Notes under the pieces: model-generated
The model's database searches: none
The model's input: only the letters and a program-made list of their open reading frames with translations
Told to the model about the DNA's origin: nothing
NCBI RefSeq assembly: GCF_023702225.1
Contig: NZ_JAMQCO010000014.1
Coordinates: 16,749-80,748, forward strand
From: Aureimonas altamirensis
Lineage (GTDB): Bacteria; Pseudomonadota; Alphaproteobacteria; Rhizobiales; Rhizobiaceae
Length of the DNA stretch: 64,000 nucleotides
Reading direction: 5' to 3'
In this document: positions 18,568 to 28,671 of the stretch, piece by piece
How the letters are laid out: the number at the start of each line of letters is the position of its first letter
Position numbering within the stretch: the stretch's first letter is position 1
Program-made: the position numbers and the translations under genes

Positions 18568-19146
18568 TTATCCAAGGTGCCGGACGATCGCCTCCACCGC
18601 CGCCCTGGCGGCATCCAGGCCGGACGCGGTATCGATCACGAAATCCGCCTTCGCCCGCTTTTCCGCATCGGGCATCTGCCGCGCCAGGATCGCATCGAGC
18701 TTCTGCGCCGTCATGCCGGGCCGGGCCAGCACCCGGTCACGCTGGATGGACTCCGGTGCGGTGACGACGAGAACCGCGTCGACATCCGCTTCCCTTCCGG
18801 TTTCGAACAGCAGCGGAATGTCGAGGACGACGAGCGGATGGCCGTCGCGACGCGACGCGCCCAAAAATTCGGCCTCCGCTTCCCGGACCAGGGGATGGAC
18901 GATGCCCTCCAGCCGCGCCAGGGCATCCGGATTGCCGACGACGGCCCTGGACAGCGCGGTGCGGTCGATGACGCCATGATGCAGGGTACCGGGAAAGGCA
19001 TCGTCGATCAGTCGGGCCCGAGGTCCGGCATAGATGCGGTGCACGGCCGCGTCCGAGCCGTGCACGGGCACGCCCAGCGCCTCGAACATGGCTGCCGTCG
19101 TGCTTTTGCCCATGCCGATGGATCCGGTCAGGCCGAGGATCTTCAT
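18568..19146 (-). CDS. coaE: Dephospho-CoA kinase
   Basis: 192 residues. Phosphorylates dephospho-CoA at the 3'-OH, the last step of coenzyme A synthesis. The P-loop [12 protein letters not shown] is at residues 5-16; DIPLLFETG and the LID region [18 protein letters not shown] follow as in the family. The ATG at 19146 is 4 bp after the stop of the NTF2-like gene, so they are probably co-transcribed. Length is standard. Confidence 0.96.
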   Translation of the reverse strand: MKILGLTGSIGMGKSTTAAMFEALGVPVHGSDAAVHRIYAGPRARLIDDAFPGTLHHGVIDRTALSRAVVGNPDALARLEGIVHPLVREAEAEFLGASRRDGHPLVVLDIPLLFETGREADVDAVLVVTAPESIQRDRVLARPGMTAQKLDAILARQMPDAEKRAKADFVIDTASGLDAARAAVEAIVRHLG

Positions 19147-19150
19147 GCCG

Positions 19151-19555
19151 TCAGTCCGTGACCGTGCTGACGATGCGCAGGCCATGGTCCTGCACGTCGC
19201 GAACCAGAAGGTAACGGCACGAGAATTCCAGCGCCACCTCGCCGTCGGCGCGCTCCTGACGCCATAGGACCACGGCATTGGCGCTGTCGGCGCCACCCGT
19301 GAGCTCCAGGATATCGAAGCGCGTGTGCACGATCTCCTCGCGCTCGAAGACGTCCAGAAGCGCCTCGATGTTTTCGACGAGTTCGTCCTCGTCTGCGAAG
19401 GTATTGCCACGCCCGCCCTGCCACAGCGTCGCGGGAAAAGCGAAGCACGCGGCAACGGCGTCGCTGTCGAAATCGTCGAACCCTTCCGCATAATCGGTGA
19501 AAAGGGCGATCGCCTCGTCCCTGGCCGTCGCCGCGCCCTGCTCTGCCGCATCCAT
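19151..19555 (-). CDS. NTF2-like/SnoaL-fold protein of unknown function
   Basis: 134 residues. The pattern of an N-terminal helix ([20 protein letters not shown]) followed by FAFPATLW, a second helical stretch and then strands [20 protein letters not shown] and [16 protein letters not shown] fits the NTF2-like cone fold often seen in small single-domain proteins. No catalytic residues can be assigned. It is wedged tightly between aroE (3 bp) and coaE (4 bp), where aroE and coaE are normally adjacent in relatives, so it looks like a lineage-specific insertion into the operon. Fold assignment is by sequence pattern only. Confidence 0.75.
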   Translation of the reverse strand: MDAAEQGAATARDEAIALFTDYAEGFDDFDSDAVAACFAFPATLWQGGRGNTFADEDELVENIEALLDVFEREEIVHTRFDILELTGGADSANAVVLWRQERADGEVALEFSCRYLLVRDVQDHGLRIVSTVTD

Positions 19556-19558
19556 CCT

Positions 19559-20407
19559 TCACACTCCCTTTTCGATATCGCCGAGCACAAGGGCGCGCAG
19601 CGCCTCGTCCACTTGCGGCGTCACGCCGAACCACCGTTCGAAACCCGGCACGGCCTGATGAAGAAGCATACCCAGCCCGTCCGCCGTCCTGAGGCCGCGT
19701 GCCCGCGCCGCCGCCAGCAACGGCGTTTCGACAGGCACGTAGACGATGTCCGTAACAAGGGCCGCATCGGCAAGGCCCGCAAGGTCGGCTATCGCCAGCG
19801 CCTCGCCTTCCGGCCCGTGGGCCGGTCGCGTGTTGACCAGAAGGTCCGCCATGGCCATCACGCGCGCCTCGTCCTCGGGCCCGTGGGCCATGACGCGCCC
19901 GCCGAACCCTTCGGCAACCGTCGCGGCGCGCTCGCGGTTGCGGTTCACCACGTGCACGCTGCGCGCGCCGGCGGAAAGCACGGCATGGACGATCGCCCGT
20001 GCCGCGCCGCCGGCGCCCAGAACCACGACGGTCTCCGCATCGCGCCAGCCTGCCAGACGGTCGTCCAGATTGGCGGCAAAGCCGTGGGCGTCCGTGTTGC
20101 CGCCGACCAGGACGTCGTCTTCGAACCAGAGCGTGTTGACGGCGCCGATGGCCGTGGCCGCGGCGTCCAGCCGATCGGCGGCACGGAGGGCCGCTTCCTT
20201 GTGGGGAATGGTCACGTTGCCGCCGACGAAGCCTGCGGATCGAAGGTCCGACAGGAACCCCTCGATCTCCTCCGGTGGAACGCCGGCGCGCTGGTAGCTG
20301 CCCGGCAGGCCATGCCGTTGCAACCAGGCGCCGTGGATCAACGGCGAACGGGAGTGCCATACCGGCCAGCCCGTGACGAAGGCGCGGGGTATCGTCGCAT
20401 CACGCAT
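19559..20407 (-). CDS. aroE: Shikimate dehydrogenase
   Basis: 282 residues. NADPH-dependent reduction of 3-dehydroshikimate in the aromatic amino acid pathway. The substrate-binding block [16 protein letters not shown], the catalytic Lys motif [20 protein letters not shown] and GGNTDAHGF, the glycine-rich [14 protein letters not shown] and the NRNRERA basic NADP site are all present, followed by the C-terminal [19 protein letters not shown]. It overlaps maf by 8 bp, indicating coupled translation. Confidence 0.96.
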   Translation of the reverse strand: MRDATIPRAFVTGWPVWHSRSPLIHGAWLQRHGLPGSYQRAGVPPEEIEGFLSDLRSAGFVGGNVTIPHKEAALRAADRLDAAATAIGAVNTLWFEDDVLVGGNTDAHGFAANLDDRLAGWRDAETVVVLGAGGAARAIVHAVLSAGARSVHVVNRNRERAATVAEGFGGRVMAHGPEDEARVMAMADLLVNTRPAHGPEGEALAIADLAGLADAALVTDIVYVPVETPLLAAARARGLRTADGLGMLLHQAVPGFERWFGVTPQVDEALRALVLGDIEKGV

Positions 20408-20999
20408 CGAGGGCGCCTTCCGCCTCCAGGTCCTTGATCAACGCCAGCAGCGGCAGGCCGACGATGGTGAAGTAATCGCCGTCGATGCGATCCATCAGGC
20501 GGATGCCGGGGCCTTCGATGTGGTAGGCCCCGACACTGCCCAGGACCGCCTCGCCGGCCTTGGCGAGGTAATGGCCGATATTGGCGGGCGTCAAAGGGCG
20601 CAGCGTGATCGAGGCAGTCTCCACGCGCTGCCGCAGAACCGTTCCGTCCCTGACGAGCGCATAGGCGCTGTGCAGTCTGTGGGTGTGCCCGGACAGGGCC
20701 AGGAGCGTGCGCCGCGCCTCTTCCATGGACGTCGGCTTGTGGAAGAGAACGCCATCCAGTTCCAGGGTCTGGTCTGCCCCGACCACGACGCGGCCCGGAA
20801 AACCCTGCGATACATCTGTGGCCTTCGCTTCCGCCAGGATGGAGGCGAGATCGTCCGCCGTCACCTCCGCATCGCCGAGCGACTCCTCGACGGCGCGTTC
20901 ATCGATGCTGGAGGCGACCGCCTCGACCGCGATCCCGGCACCTTCGAGAAGGCGGCGTCGATGCATGCTGCCCGACGCGAGAATGATGGGTTTCGCCAT
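20400..20999 (-). CDS. Maf-family nucleoside triphosphate pyrophosphatase
   Basis: 199 residues. Maf proteins hydrolyse non-canonical or methylated nucleotides to monophosphates, a house-cleaning role linked to septum formation. The signature ILASGSMHRRRLLEGAG at the N-terminus, VVGADQTLELDG with the catalytic Asp, KPTSMEEARRTLLALSGHTH, and GSVGAYHIEGPGIRL are visible. The exact substrate subclass cannot be read with confidence. It is the first gene of the leftward unit and its start faces the putative origin region. Confidence 0.93.
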   Translation of the reverse strand: MAKPIILASGSMHRRRLLEGAGIAVEAVASSIDERAVEESLGDAEVTADDLASILAEAKATDVSQGFPGRVVVGADQTLELDGVLFHKPTSMEEARRTLLALSGHTHRLHSAYALVRDGTVLRQRVETASITLRPLTPANIGHYLAKAGEAVLGSVGAYHIEGPGIRLMDRIDGDYFTIVGLPLLALIKDLEAEGALDA

Positions 21000-21197
21000 G
21001 CGAACCTCCCCTTTGCTGTCCCGGTATTCCTTCTAGCCAGCCTCGCCGCCGCGTTCCAGACGGCGGACTCGATTCTTCTCCGATGCGCAAGCGGAACCAA
21101 CGCGGCGCCCCCGACATTCTGACCTGGTTGTGGGAATCACTGGATGGCGCAGGCGTCTGGCCGCCGCTCGAAAGGACCCCGCGGGAAACAGCGATGC

Positions 21198-21307
21198 TTT
21201 TCCACACGGCTGGCCGGCGCGACGCTTGTTGAGGGGGGCAATCTGAACATCGGGGACAACCTTGCCTGACACCAGGCCTGGTCCACATGCCATCCACAGG
21301 TGGACAA
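21198..21307. repeat. Cluster of DnaA-box-like 9-mers
   Basis: Against TTATCCACA: TTTTCCACA at 21198-21206 (8/9), TGGTCCACA at 21279-21287 (7/9), CCATCCACA at 21290-21298 (7/9), and on the minus strand TTGTCCACC at 21299-21307 (7/9). The last three are packed within 29 bp, the kind of weak, clustered boxes seen in alphaproteobacterial origins. A weaker 6/9 match lies at 21454-21462. Confidence 0.65.
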
Positions 21308-21323
21308 CACTCTGATTGACCTT

Positions 21324-21336
21324 CAAGATATTGATA
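21324..21336 (-). promoter_or_regulatory. IHF consensus site in the putative origin
   Basis: CAAGATATTGATA reads on the minus strand as TATCAATATCTTG, an exact match to WATCAANNNNTTR. It sits between the DnaA-box cluster and the AT-rich segment, the arrangement expected for an origin where IHF bends DNA to help opening. Confidence 0.6.
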
Positions 21337-21465
21337 ATGAACGGTTATTTCCGACGATCCGCGCTGCTCCCAAAGGATCGCGCGTTGTCATGGGATGGCG
21401 CCGGTGCTAGGGCCCCTCAACCATGGCTAACGATCGATGACCATGAATTCCTGCAATCCACGGCC

Positions 21466-21515
21466 ATAAAGAATAAGAATCCTTTTCTATAGGGATTCTA
21501 TATTTAGGGGATAAA
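21466..21515. other. AT-rich segment with inverted repeat; likely unwinding element and hemE promoter
   Basis: The segment is conspicuously AT-rich against its surroundings. It contains AGAATCC (21476-21482) and GGATTCT (21493-21499), a perfect 7-bp inverted repeat around a 10-nt TTTTCTATAG spacer, and each arm carries a GANTC site. A TATATT (21499-21504) could be a hemE -10 element. Confidence 0.55.
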
Positions 21516-21550
21516 CCCGATCGCCGGGTCCGACGATCGATCGACGAGGA

Positions 21551-22585
21551 ATGGAAGCCAACATGCCAAGACGCCGATTGCTCAGGGCCATCGACGGAGA
21601 AGCGCTCGACACGCCCCCGATCTGGCTGATGCGCCAGGCGGGACGCTACCTTCCCGAATATCGTGCGACGCGCGCCGAGGCCGGCTCTTTCCTGGATCTC
21701 TGCTACAATCCGGAACTGGCGACGGAAGTCACGCTGCAGCCCATCCGGCGCTTCGGCTTCGACGCGGCCATCCTGTTCTCGGATATCCTCGTCATTCCGG
21801 ATGCCTTACGGCGCAATGTCCGTTTCGTGGCAGGCGAAGGGCCGCAGATGGATGCACTTCTGCCGCGCGAGGTCGAGACACTCGACCCGTCCCTGGCCGA
21901 AACGCATCTGGCGCCTGTCATCGCGGCCGTCTCCCGCATCCGGGACGCCCTGCCCGACGAAACTGCGCTGATCGGCTTCTGCGGGGCGCCCTTCACGGTC
22001 GCGACCTACATGATCGCCGGCCACGGAACGCCGGACCAGGCCCCTGCCCGGCTGTTCGCCTATCGTCATCCGGACGAGATGGATGCGTTGCTGGCGCTTC
22101 TTGCCGACATGTCGGCGCAATATCTCATCCGTCAGCTGCGTGCCGGTGCGGATTGCGTGCAGATTTTCGATAGTTGGGCCGGCATCCTGGACGAGGCCGG
22201 CTTCCGCCGCTTCGCCATAGCTCCGGTCAAAAGGATCGTCGCGCAGGTCAGGGCGGCGGAGCCCGGCGCGCGCATCATCGGCTTCGCAAAGGGGGGCGGC
22301 GCCTATCTCGACTTCTATCGCGCCGAAACCGGCGTCGACGTCGTCGGGCTGGACTGGTCGGTGCCGGCGGCGCAGGGCCGCCGCCTGCAGGCGGATGGAG
22401 CGGTGCAGGGCAATCTGGACCCGCTGCGCCTGATCGCCGGCGGCGCGGCCCTCGAGGACGGCGTGGATGCCATCCTGGAGGCGCTGGGCGGCGGTCCGCT
22501 GATCTTCAACCTCGGACATGGCATCACGCCCGATACGCCCATCGCCCATGTCGAGGCGCTGGTGCGCCGCGTCCGCGGCGGCTGA
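21551..22585 (+). CDS. hemE: Uroporphyrinogen decarboxylase
   Basis: 344 residues. Converts uroporphyrinogen III to coproporphyrinogen III in heme synthesis; cytosolic. The signatures [17 protein letters not shown] near the N-terminus and [17 protein letters not shown] are complete; [11 protein letters not shown] supplies the catalytic Asp, and GNLDP and [12 protein letters not shown] close the barrel. The start is ambiguous: the ATG at 21551 has GAGG too close, while the ATG at 21563 has GGAAG five bases upstream. It heads the rightward hemE-hemJ-gluconokinase-rho run and directly abuts the putative origin, as in other alphaproteobacteria. Confidence 0.96.
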   Translation: MEANMPRRRLLRAIDGEALDTPPIWLMRQAGRYLPEYRATRAEAGSFLDLCYNPELATEVTLQPIRRFGFDAAILFSDILVIPDALRRNVRFVAGEGPQMDALLPREVETLDPSLAETHLAPVIAAVSRIRDALPDETALIGFCGAPFTVATYMIAGHGTPDQAPARLFAYRHPDEMDALLALLADMSAQYLIRQLRAGADCVQIFDSWAGILDEAGFRRFAIAPVKRIVAQVRAAEPGARIIGFAKGGGAYLDFYRAETGVDVVGLDWSVPAAQGRRLQADGAVQGNLDPLRLIAGGAALEDGVDAILEALGGGPLIFNLGHGITPDTPIAHVEALVRRVRGG

Positions 22586-22613
22586 GACCAACTTTCTTCC
22601 TCAGGAGATCCGC

Positions 22614-23117
22614 ATGAAATCCAACCGTGCCCTCTGGATCGCCCTCGCAGTGGGCGCCCTTCTGCTGATCGCGCTGTTCGCGCTCGTTCCGCCGGAAGCG
22701 ATGCCGTGGGTCAAATCCCTTCATATCGTGGCGGTGATCTCCTGGATGGCGGGGATGCTCTATCTGCCGCGCCTGTTCGTCTACCACGCGGAATCGGCTG
22801 TCGGCTCCCAGCAGGCCGAAACCTTCAAGATCATGGAGCGCCGGCTCCTGAAGGGCATCGTCAACCCTGCCATGGTGGTGACCTGGGCTGCCGGCCTCTG
22901 GCTGGCATGGATGTTCAGCTTCCAGGGCGGCTGGCTGCACGCCAAGATCGCGCTCGTGCTTGTCCTGTCGGGCATGCACGGCTATCTCTCCGCCTCGCAG
23001 CGTCGTTTCGAACGCGACGAAAACAGGAAAAGCGCCAAGTTCTGGCGCAGCGTGAACGAGATTCCGGCCGTTCTGATGGTGCTGATCGTCATCCTCGTGG
23101 TGGTCAAGCCCTTCTGA
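22614..23117 (+). CDS. hemJ: Protoporphyrinogen oxidase HemJ
   Basis: 167 residues, four predicted membrane helices. HemJ oxidises protoporphyrinogen IX to protoporphyrin IX in bacteria lacking HemG/HemY. The conserved first-helix region KSLHIVAVISWMAGMLYLPR with its essential His, the YHAE that follows, and the late Arg/Lys-rich KFWRSVNEIPAVLMVLIVIL are typical. An AGGAG seven bases before the ATG at 22614 fixes the start. Twenty-eight bases separate it from hemE, so both heme genes are likely on one mRNA. Confidence 0.94.
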   Translation: MKSNRALWIALAVGALLLIALFALVPPEAMPWVKSLHIVAVISWMAGMLYLPRLFVYHAESAVGSQQAETFKIMERRLLKGIVNPAMVVTWAAGLWLAWMFSFQGGWLHAKIALVLVLSGMHGYLSASQRRFERDENRKSAKFWRSVNEIPAVLMVLIVILVVVKPF

Positions 23118-23161
23118 TACCCATCGGGGCCATCGGGCGGACGACAAAAAAGGGATAGCGC

Positions 23162-23710
23162 ATGTCCGAAGAGAGCCGGCTTTTCGCCGCGATCGTCATG
23201 GGGCCGTCGGGGGTCGGAAAGACCACCACCGCCAAGGGCGTTGCAGACCGGCTGGGATGGGAGTTCGCGGAAGGTGACGAATTCCATCCCAAGGCGAACA
23301 TCGACAAGATGTCGGCGGGCATTCCCCTCGACGACGAGGATCGGGCGCCGTGGCTGCGATCCATCCGGGACTGGATTTCCGGGCGGTCGGATGCAGGCTT
23401 GAACTGCGTTCTGACCTGCTCGGCCCTCAAGAAGTCCTATCGCGACATCCTGCGCGAGGCGCGCGCCGAGGTCCTGTTCATCGAACTCGACGCGCCCATC
23501 GACCTTGTGGGCGAGCGCATGGCCCATCGAAAGGGCCACTATATGCCGACATCCCTCCTCCAGTCGCAGTTCGACACCCTCGAGCCGCTGTCGCCGGAGG
23601 AAAACGGCATCGTCGTCAGCGTCCAGGATACGCCGGAAAAAGTGATCGACGACGCCGTCGCCGCCCTCAAGCATGCGGGCGCGAAGCCCGCCGGTTCGTC
23701 GGGCGCCTGA
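23162..23710 (+). CDS. gntK: Gluconokinase
   Basis: 182 residues. Phosphorylates D-gluconate to 6-phosphogluconate. The P-loop [20 protein letters not shown] starts near residue 13; [20 protein letters not shown] then DDEDRAPWL is the family's substrate-binding block; [11 protein letters not shown] and [16 protein letters not shown] complete the GntK pattern. Its position between hemJ and rho is unusual, since relatives usually lack it there, and no gluconate permease or Entner-Doudoroff gene is nearby. It begins 44 bp after hemJ. Confidence 0.93.
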   Translation: MSEESRLFAAIVMGPSGVGKTTTAKGVADRLGWEFAEGDEFHPKANIDKMSAGIPLDDEDRAPWLRSIRDWISGRSDAGLNCVLTCSALKKSYRDILREARAEVLFIELDAPIDLVGERMAHRKGHYMPTSLLQSQFDTLEPLSPEENGIVVSVQDTPEKVIDDAVAALKHAGAKPAGSSGA

Positions 23711-23748
23711 CGATCGAACCTCTTGCCCTGAGGCGGAGAGAGGTTTAT

Positions 23749-23805
23749 ATGCGGTCCATCCCGCCTTTCGGCCGGCGCCTGCAAGGCACCGGCCCTGCAG
23801 CTTAG
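23749..23805 (+). CDS. Candidate 18-residue leader peptide in the rho 5' region, with internal hairpin
   Basis: An ATG at 23749, preceded by GAGAGG at five-base spacing, opens [18 protein letters not shown] and stops with TAG at 23803. Inside it lies a strong hairpin: GGCCGG (23770-23775) and GCC (23777-23779) pair with GGC (23785-23787) and CCGGCC (23789-23794) around loop TGCAA, with one mismatch. It sits 101 bp before the rho ATG. Rho genes are known to be autoregulated through their leader, and E. coli has an upstream rhoL peptide; a similar role here is inference. No protein family is recognisable. Confidence 0.4.
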   Translation: MRSIPPFGRRLQGTGPAA

Positions 23806-23906
23806 CCGAACCCGGTTTTCCAAGTTTACGGCCTGCGTCCCATTTCCCCTACAGCATGCACCCACCGGCTCTCACGGGACCGCGATGGGTCGGAGCCATA
23901 GAATTC

Positions 23907-25172
<1,266 letters not shown>

Positions 25173-25198
25173 CGGGTCGCGACCGTCAGCAAGGGCGA

Positions 25199-25233
25199 GG
25201 GCGCCGGTGCGATGAGCGCACCGGCGCCCTTTT
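25199..25233 (+). terminator. Strong intrinsic terminator after rho
   Basis: GGGCGCCGGTGC (25199-25210) pairs perfectly with GCACCGGCGCCC (25218-25229) around a 7-nt loop, followed by TTTT (25230-25233). It ends at the stop codon of the convergent DUF255 gene. Confidence 0.92.
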
Positions 25234-27233
25234 CATGCGTCGAGAAGCCGTTCCAGCCGGTCGGCGGCGTGAACCGGTAGAGAGCATGCCGTTCCCCGGC
25301 ATAGCATGGCAGCAGCCTCGCCCATGGACGATACGCCGGCAAAGCGTTGGGGCAGGGCTGTCCCCCTATCCAGGCGGCATGGATCGACCACGCGTTCAGC
25401 AACGGCAAGCAATGCCTGCAGGTCGTCGCCCTCATGCCCGAAGATCGCCAGTTCCGAACCTTCCTTGAATCCGTGCAGGGCGGCGACGATGCCCGGTTGC
25501 AGCGTCCTGCCGGTTCCGGCGCGGGCGGCCGCAAGCCGCGCTGCGTCGCGCACTGCGGCGTGATGACGTGGATCTTCGGAGACACGGGCAAGAAGGCTCA
25601 GGCCCTCGATCACCAGGGCCGTTGCACCCGGTATAGCCTCGTCCTGATCCCCGCGCAGCGGAAACAGCACGTCGTCGGCATCTCTTGCCGTCAACCAGTG
25701 TCCGCCGTCGCCGTCTGCGTGATGGACCTGCAAGGCATTCGCCAGATGTTCGGCGCGCTCCAGGGCCGATATGTCGCCCGATGCCGCATGCAAGGTCACG
25801 CAGGCGGTGATGAGCGCACCGTAATCCGAGGCGAGGGCAGGGCGGGAATGCTGCCCGTCGCGACAGGCGTGGACGAGGCGTCCGTCCGGCATCATCCTGG
25901 CGAAGACCGCATCGAGGGTCTGCCTTGCCATCTCCAGTGCCGGCCCCTCCGGCAGGATGGCGTGTGCCGTCGCAAGCGCGCGGATGGCCAGCCCGTTCCA
26001 GTCCGCCAGCATCTTGTCGTCGCGCTTCGGGGGCGTACGCTGGAGCCGGTATGCCAAAAGCCTCGCGCGAGCCTCTTCGAACGGGTCGGACTGGTCCCGC
26101 GCGTGCAGCGGTCGGTTCAGGATCGTCTTGCCTTCGAAGTTGCCGTCCGGTCCGACGCCGTAGGCGTCACAGAATTCGGCCGCCTCGCGCCCAAGCGCCG
26201 CAATGACCTCGTCCCTGGAGAAGACGTAGTAGGCTCCTTCGTGCAGATGGCCGTTCCGGTCCAGGCTGTCCGCGTCCAGCGAGGCCGCAAGGCCGCCTCC
26301 GGCCAGCGCCATGTCCCGGTACAGGAACTCCACCGTCTCGCGGGCCCGACGCCGAAACAGCTCGTCGCCTGTGGCGCGGAATGCGTATGTCAGATGCCGG
26401 AGGAACTGGGCGTTGTCGTACAGCATCTTTTCGAAATGCGGGACGAGCCAGACCGCGTCGACGGCGTACCGGTGGATACCGCCACCCAGATGATCGTAGA
26501 TGCCGCCCTGGCACAGGCTGCGCATCGTCGTGATGAAGGCTTGCCTTTGGTCTTCGGGTCCGCTGGGCCAGCCATTGTGCAGAAGAAGCTCGAAATAGGG
26601 TGCACTCGGAAATTTCGGAGCGCCCGTCAGACCGCCCCTGGAGGTATCCACCATCCGCATTACGGAAGCGGCGGCATCCGGCAGGGATGGCACGTCGGCG
26701 GCGCTGGAGGACGCTGCCGGATCTGCGCCCAGGATATTCGCCAACCCTGTGGCCAGCCGCTCGGCGCTTGAATGGATCTCGTCGCGCCTGTCACGCCAGG
26801 CGGCCGCTACGGCTTCCAGCAATTGAGGGAAACCTGGCCGGCCGAAAGCCGGCCTGGGCGGGTAATAGGTGCCACCGAAAAACGGTTCTCCATCCGGCGT
26901 CAGGAACATGGTCATCGGCCAGCCGCCTTGTTCCCCCATCGCATGCAGGGCCGTCATGTACAGTTGGTCGATATCGGGGCGCTCTTCCCGATCCACCTTC
27001 ACGTTGACGAAAAACCGGTTCATCAAGTCGGCTGTCGCGGCATCCTCGAAGCTTTCATGCGCCATGACATGGCACCAATGGCATGCCGCATAGCCGACCG
27101 ACAGGAGGATCGGCTTATCCTGTGCCCGTGCATCGGCCAGAGTTTCGGGCGTCCATTCCCGCCAGTGAACCGGGTTGTCGGCATGATCCTTGAGATAGGG
27201 GCTTAGGGCGGCGTTCAGTCGATTGCCGGTCAT
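25233..27233 (-). CDS. Thioredoxin-fold DUF255/YyaL-type protein
   Basis: 666 residues. The N-terminal third is a thioredoxin-like DUF255 domain: NRLNAALSPYLKDHADNPVH, then KPILLSVGYAACHWCHVMAH with a CxxC motif, and VDREERPDIDQLYM. The rest is an alpha/alpha-barrel like the SPATA20/YyaL family (GGIYDHLGGGIHRYAVDA, VPHFEKMLYDNAQ, DDKMLADWNGLAIRALA). The family's activity is not established; a cellobiose-epimerase-like barrel fold is known. The start at 27233 has AGGAG six bases upstream. It is divergent from mnmE and convergent with rho. Confidence 0.9.
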   Translation of the reverse strand: MTGNRLNAALSPYLKDHADNPVHWREWTPETLADARAQDKPILLSVGYAACHWCHVMAHESFEDAATADLMNRFFVNVKVDREERPDIDQLYMTALHAMGEQGGWPMTMFLTPDGEPFFGGTYYPPRPAFGRPGFPQLLEAVAAAWRDRRDEIHSSAERLATGLANILGADPAASSSAADVPSLPDAAASVMRMVDTSRGGLTGAPKFPSAPYFELLLHNGWPSGPEDQRQAFITTMRSLCQGGIYDHLGGGIHRYAVDAVWLVPHFEKMLYDNAQFLRHLTYAFRATGDELFRRRARETVEFLYRDMALAGGGLAASLDADSLDRNGHLHEGAYYVFSRDEVIAALGREAAEFCDAYGVGPDGNFEGKTILNRPLHARDQSDPFEEARARLLAYRLQRTPPKRDDKMLADWNGLAIRALATAHAILPEGPALEMARQTLDAVFARMMPDGRLVHACRDGQHSRPALASDYGALITACVTLHAASGDISALERAEHLANALQVHHADGDGGHWLTARDADDVLFPLRGDQDEAIPGATALVIEGLSLLARVSEDPRHHAAVRDAARLAAARAGTGRTLQPGIVAALHGFKEGSELAIFGHEGDDLQALLAVAERVVDPCRLDRGTALPQRFAGVSSMGEAAAMLCRGTACSLPVHAADRLERLLDA

Positions 27234-27290
27234 ATGCACTCCTGAAATGACTCGTTGACGATGCAGCGCCGTCATGCCACCGCATCGCAT

Positions 27291-28604
27291 ATGTTGGACG
27301 CAACCGATACGATCGTCGCCCTATCCAGCGGCAGCCTGCCTGCCGGCATCGCCGTCCTGCGGATCAGCGGTCCGGCAGCCCTTGCCGTGGTTGCCCGCCA
27401 TGTCGCCAAACTGCCGGAGCCACGGCGCGCCGTACTGCGGACGATCCGGAATGTCGATGGCGGCATCGTGGACCGGGGGCTGGTCATCCTGTTTCCGGGC
27501 CCAGACAGCGTAACGGGCGAAGATCTGGTGGAGTTGCACCTTCATGGCGGCAAGGCCGTCGTGGCCGCGTGCCTGGAGGCCCTGACGATGCATCGCGGGG
27601 TGCGGCTTGCCGACGCCGGAGAGTTTACGCGCAGGGCCTTCGTCAATGGTCGCATGGACCTGACGGAAGCCGAGGGGCTGGCCGATCTGTTGGCCGCGGA
27701 AACCGAGCTCCAGCGCAAGCTGGCCGTTGCCCAGACCGGCGGCACCATGCGCCGGGCCTGCGAAGGCTGGATGCGGCGGCTGACCCATATGCGTGCGATG
27801 CTGGAGGCCGATTTCGACTTCTCGGACGAGGACGACGTCGCGGACGATGTCGCGGCGGATGTTTCACGTGAAATCGTCACGCTGCGCGAGGAACTCGAGG
27901 CAGCCCTTGCAAACGCACGACGGGGCGAGATCCTGAGAGACGGCTTCAAGGTCGCGATCGTCGGCGCTCCGAACGCGGGCAAGTCGAGCCTCGTCAACTG
28001 TTTGGCCGAGCGCGATGTCGCAATCGTTTCCGACATTCCGGGAACCACGCGCGACCGGATCGAGGTGACGCTCGATCTCGGCGGCCTGGCTATCCGACTG
28101 ATCGATACGGCAGGACTGCGCGAGACGGCCGACCCGATAGAGAGTCTAGGTATCGAACGCGCCATGGATGCCGCCCGTCATGCCGACCTTGTGCTGCATC
28201 TCTGCCCCGTGGGCGAAACAGCCGACTTGTTGGATGTCGGCATGGAAGGCCCACCGACATGGATCGTCACCACGAAGGCGGACAGGAGCCGGGGTGATCT
28301 GCCCGGTCTCGCGATCTCGACCGTCAGTGGGGCCGGCATCGACCGGCTGGTCGAGCAGGTGCGCAGGCAGGCGAGCGAGGCCGCCGGCAACCCGGATGGC
28401 AGCATCCCGACCCGAAGCCGCCATCGGGACGCCATCGGCATGGCCATCGGCTATCTCGACGAATGCGACGTCCGGACGCTGCCGCCGGAAGTTGTCGCGG
28501 AACTGCTGCGGATGGCATCCGACGCCCTTGGCCGGATCGTCGGCAAGCGCGGTGTGGAAGATCTGCTCGACGTCATCTTCTCGCAGTTCTGTATCGGCAA
28601 ATAG
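27291..28604 (+). CDS. mnmE: tRNA uridine-5-carboxymethylaminomethyl GTPase MnmE
   Basis: 437 residues. With MnmG it forms the cmnm5U34 modification of tRNA anticodons. N-terminal formyl-THF-binding domain ([20 protein letters not shown]); helical domain with an inserted G domain showing [12 protein letters not shown] (G1), [15 protein letters not shown] (G2), DTAGLRE (G3) and TKAD (G4); the last residues FCIGK hold the catalytic Cys. I chose the ATG at 27291, which gives the usual short N-terminus; ATG at 27261 would add ten residues. A parS-like site lies inside the gene, encoding VSREI. Confidence 0.95.
   Translation: MLDATDTIVALSSGSLPAGIAVLRISGPAALAVVARHVAKLPEPRRAVLRTIRNVDGGIVDRGLVILFPGPDSVTGEDLVELHLHGGKAVVAACLEALTMHRGVRLADAGEFTRRAFVNGRMDLTEAEGLADLLAAETELQRKLAVAQTGGTMRRACEGWMRRLTHMRAMLEADFDFSDEDDVADDVAADVSREIVTLREELEAALANARRGEILRDGFKVAIVGAPNAGKSSLVNCLAERDVAIVSDIPGTTRDRIEVTLDLGGLAIRLIDTAGLRETADPIESLGIERAMDAARHADLVLHLCPVGETADLLDVGMEGPPTWIVTTKADRSRGDLPGLAISTVSGAGIDRLVEQVRRQASEAAGNPDGSIPTRSRHRDAIGMAIGYLDECDVRTLPPEVVAELLRMASDALGRIVGKRGVEDLLDVIFSQFCIGK
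27860..27875. promoter_or_regulatory. parS-like site inside mnmE
   Basis: TGTTTCACGTGAAATC matches TGTTTCACGTGAAACA at 14 of 16 positions; only the last two bases differ. It encodes VSREI within MnmE. About 6.5 kb right of the putative origin. Confidence 0.72.
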
Positions 28605-28671
28605 GCAGGCGGAGGCCTACGCTTTCCACGGGCGATTGACATGCGCCGCCGGACTTGGCTTAACCACCGGC

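Larger units (their letters stand above)
21123..21550. other. Putative chromosomal replication origin (oriC) upstream of hemE
   Basis: The 551-bp gap between maf and hemE is the only gene-free stretch over 300 bp in the window. From left to right it holds DnaA-box-like 9-mers (21198-21307), an IHF-consensus match (21324-21336) and a strongly AT-rich segment with a hairpin (21466-21515). Genes on both sides point away from it. Origins next to hemE are established for Caulobacter, Rickettsia and Sinorhizobium, and parAB with multiple parS sites lie 10 kb away. Boundaries are approximate. No TTAA-N7-TTAA CtrA site is visible. GANTC methylation sites occur at 21066, 21071, 21134, 21477 and 21494. 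Confidence 0.78.

Noticed and set aside
21000-21550. CtrA binding sites (TTAA-N7-TTAA) in the putative origin
   Set aside because: No TTAA pair with the right spacing was found; the TAAC/TTAG fragments present do not form a site.
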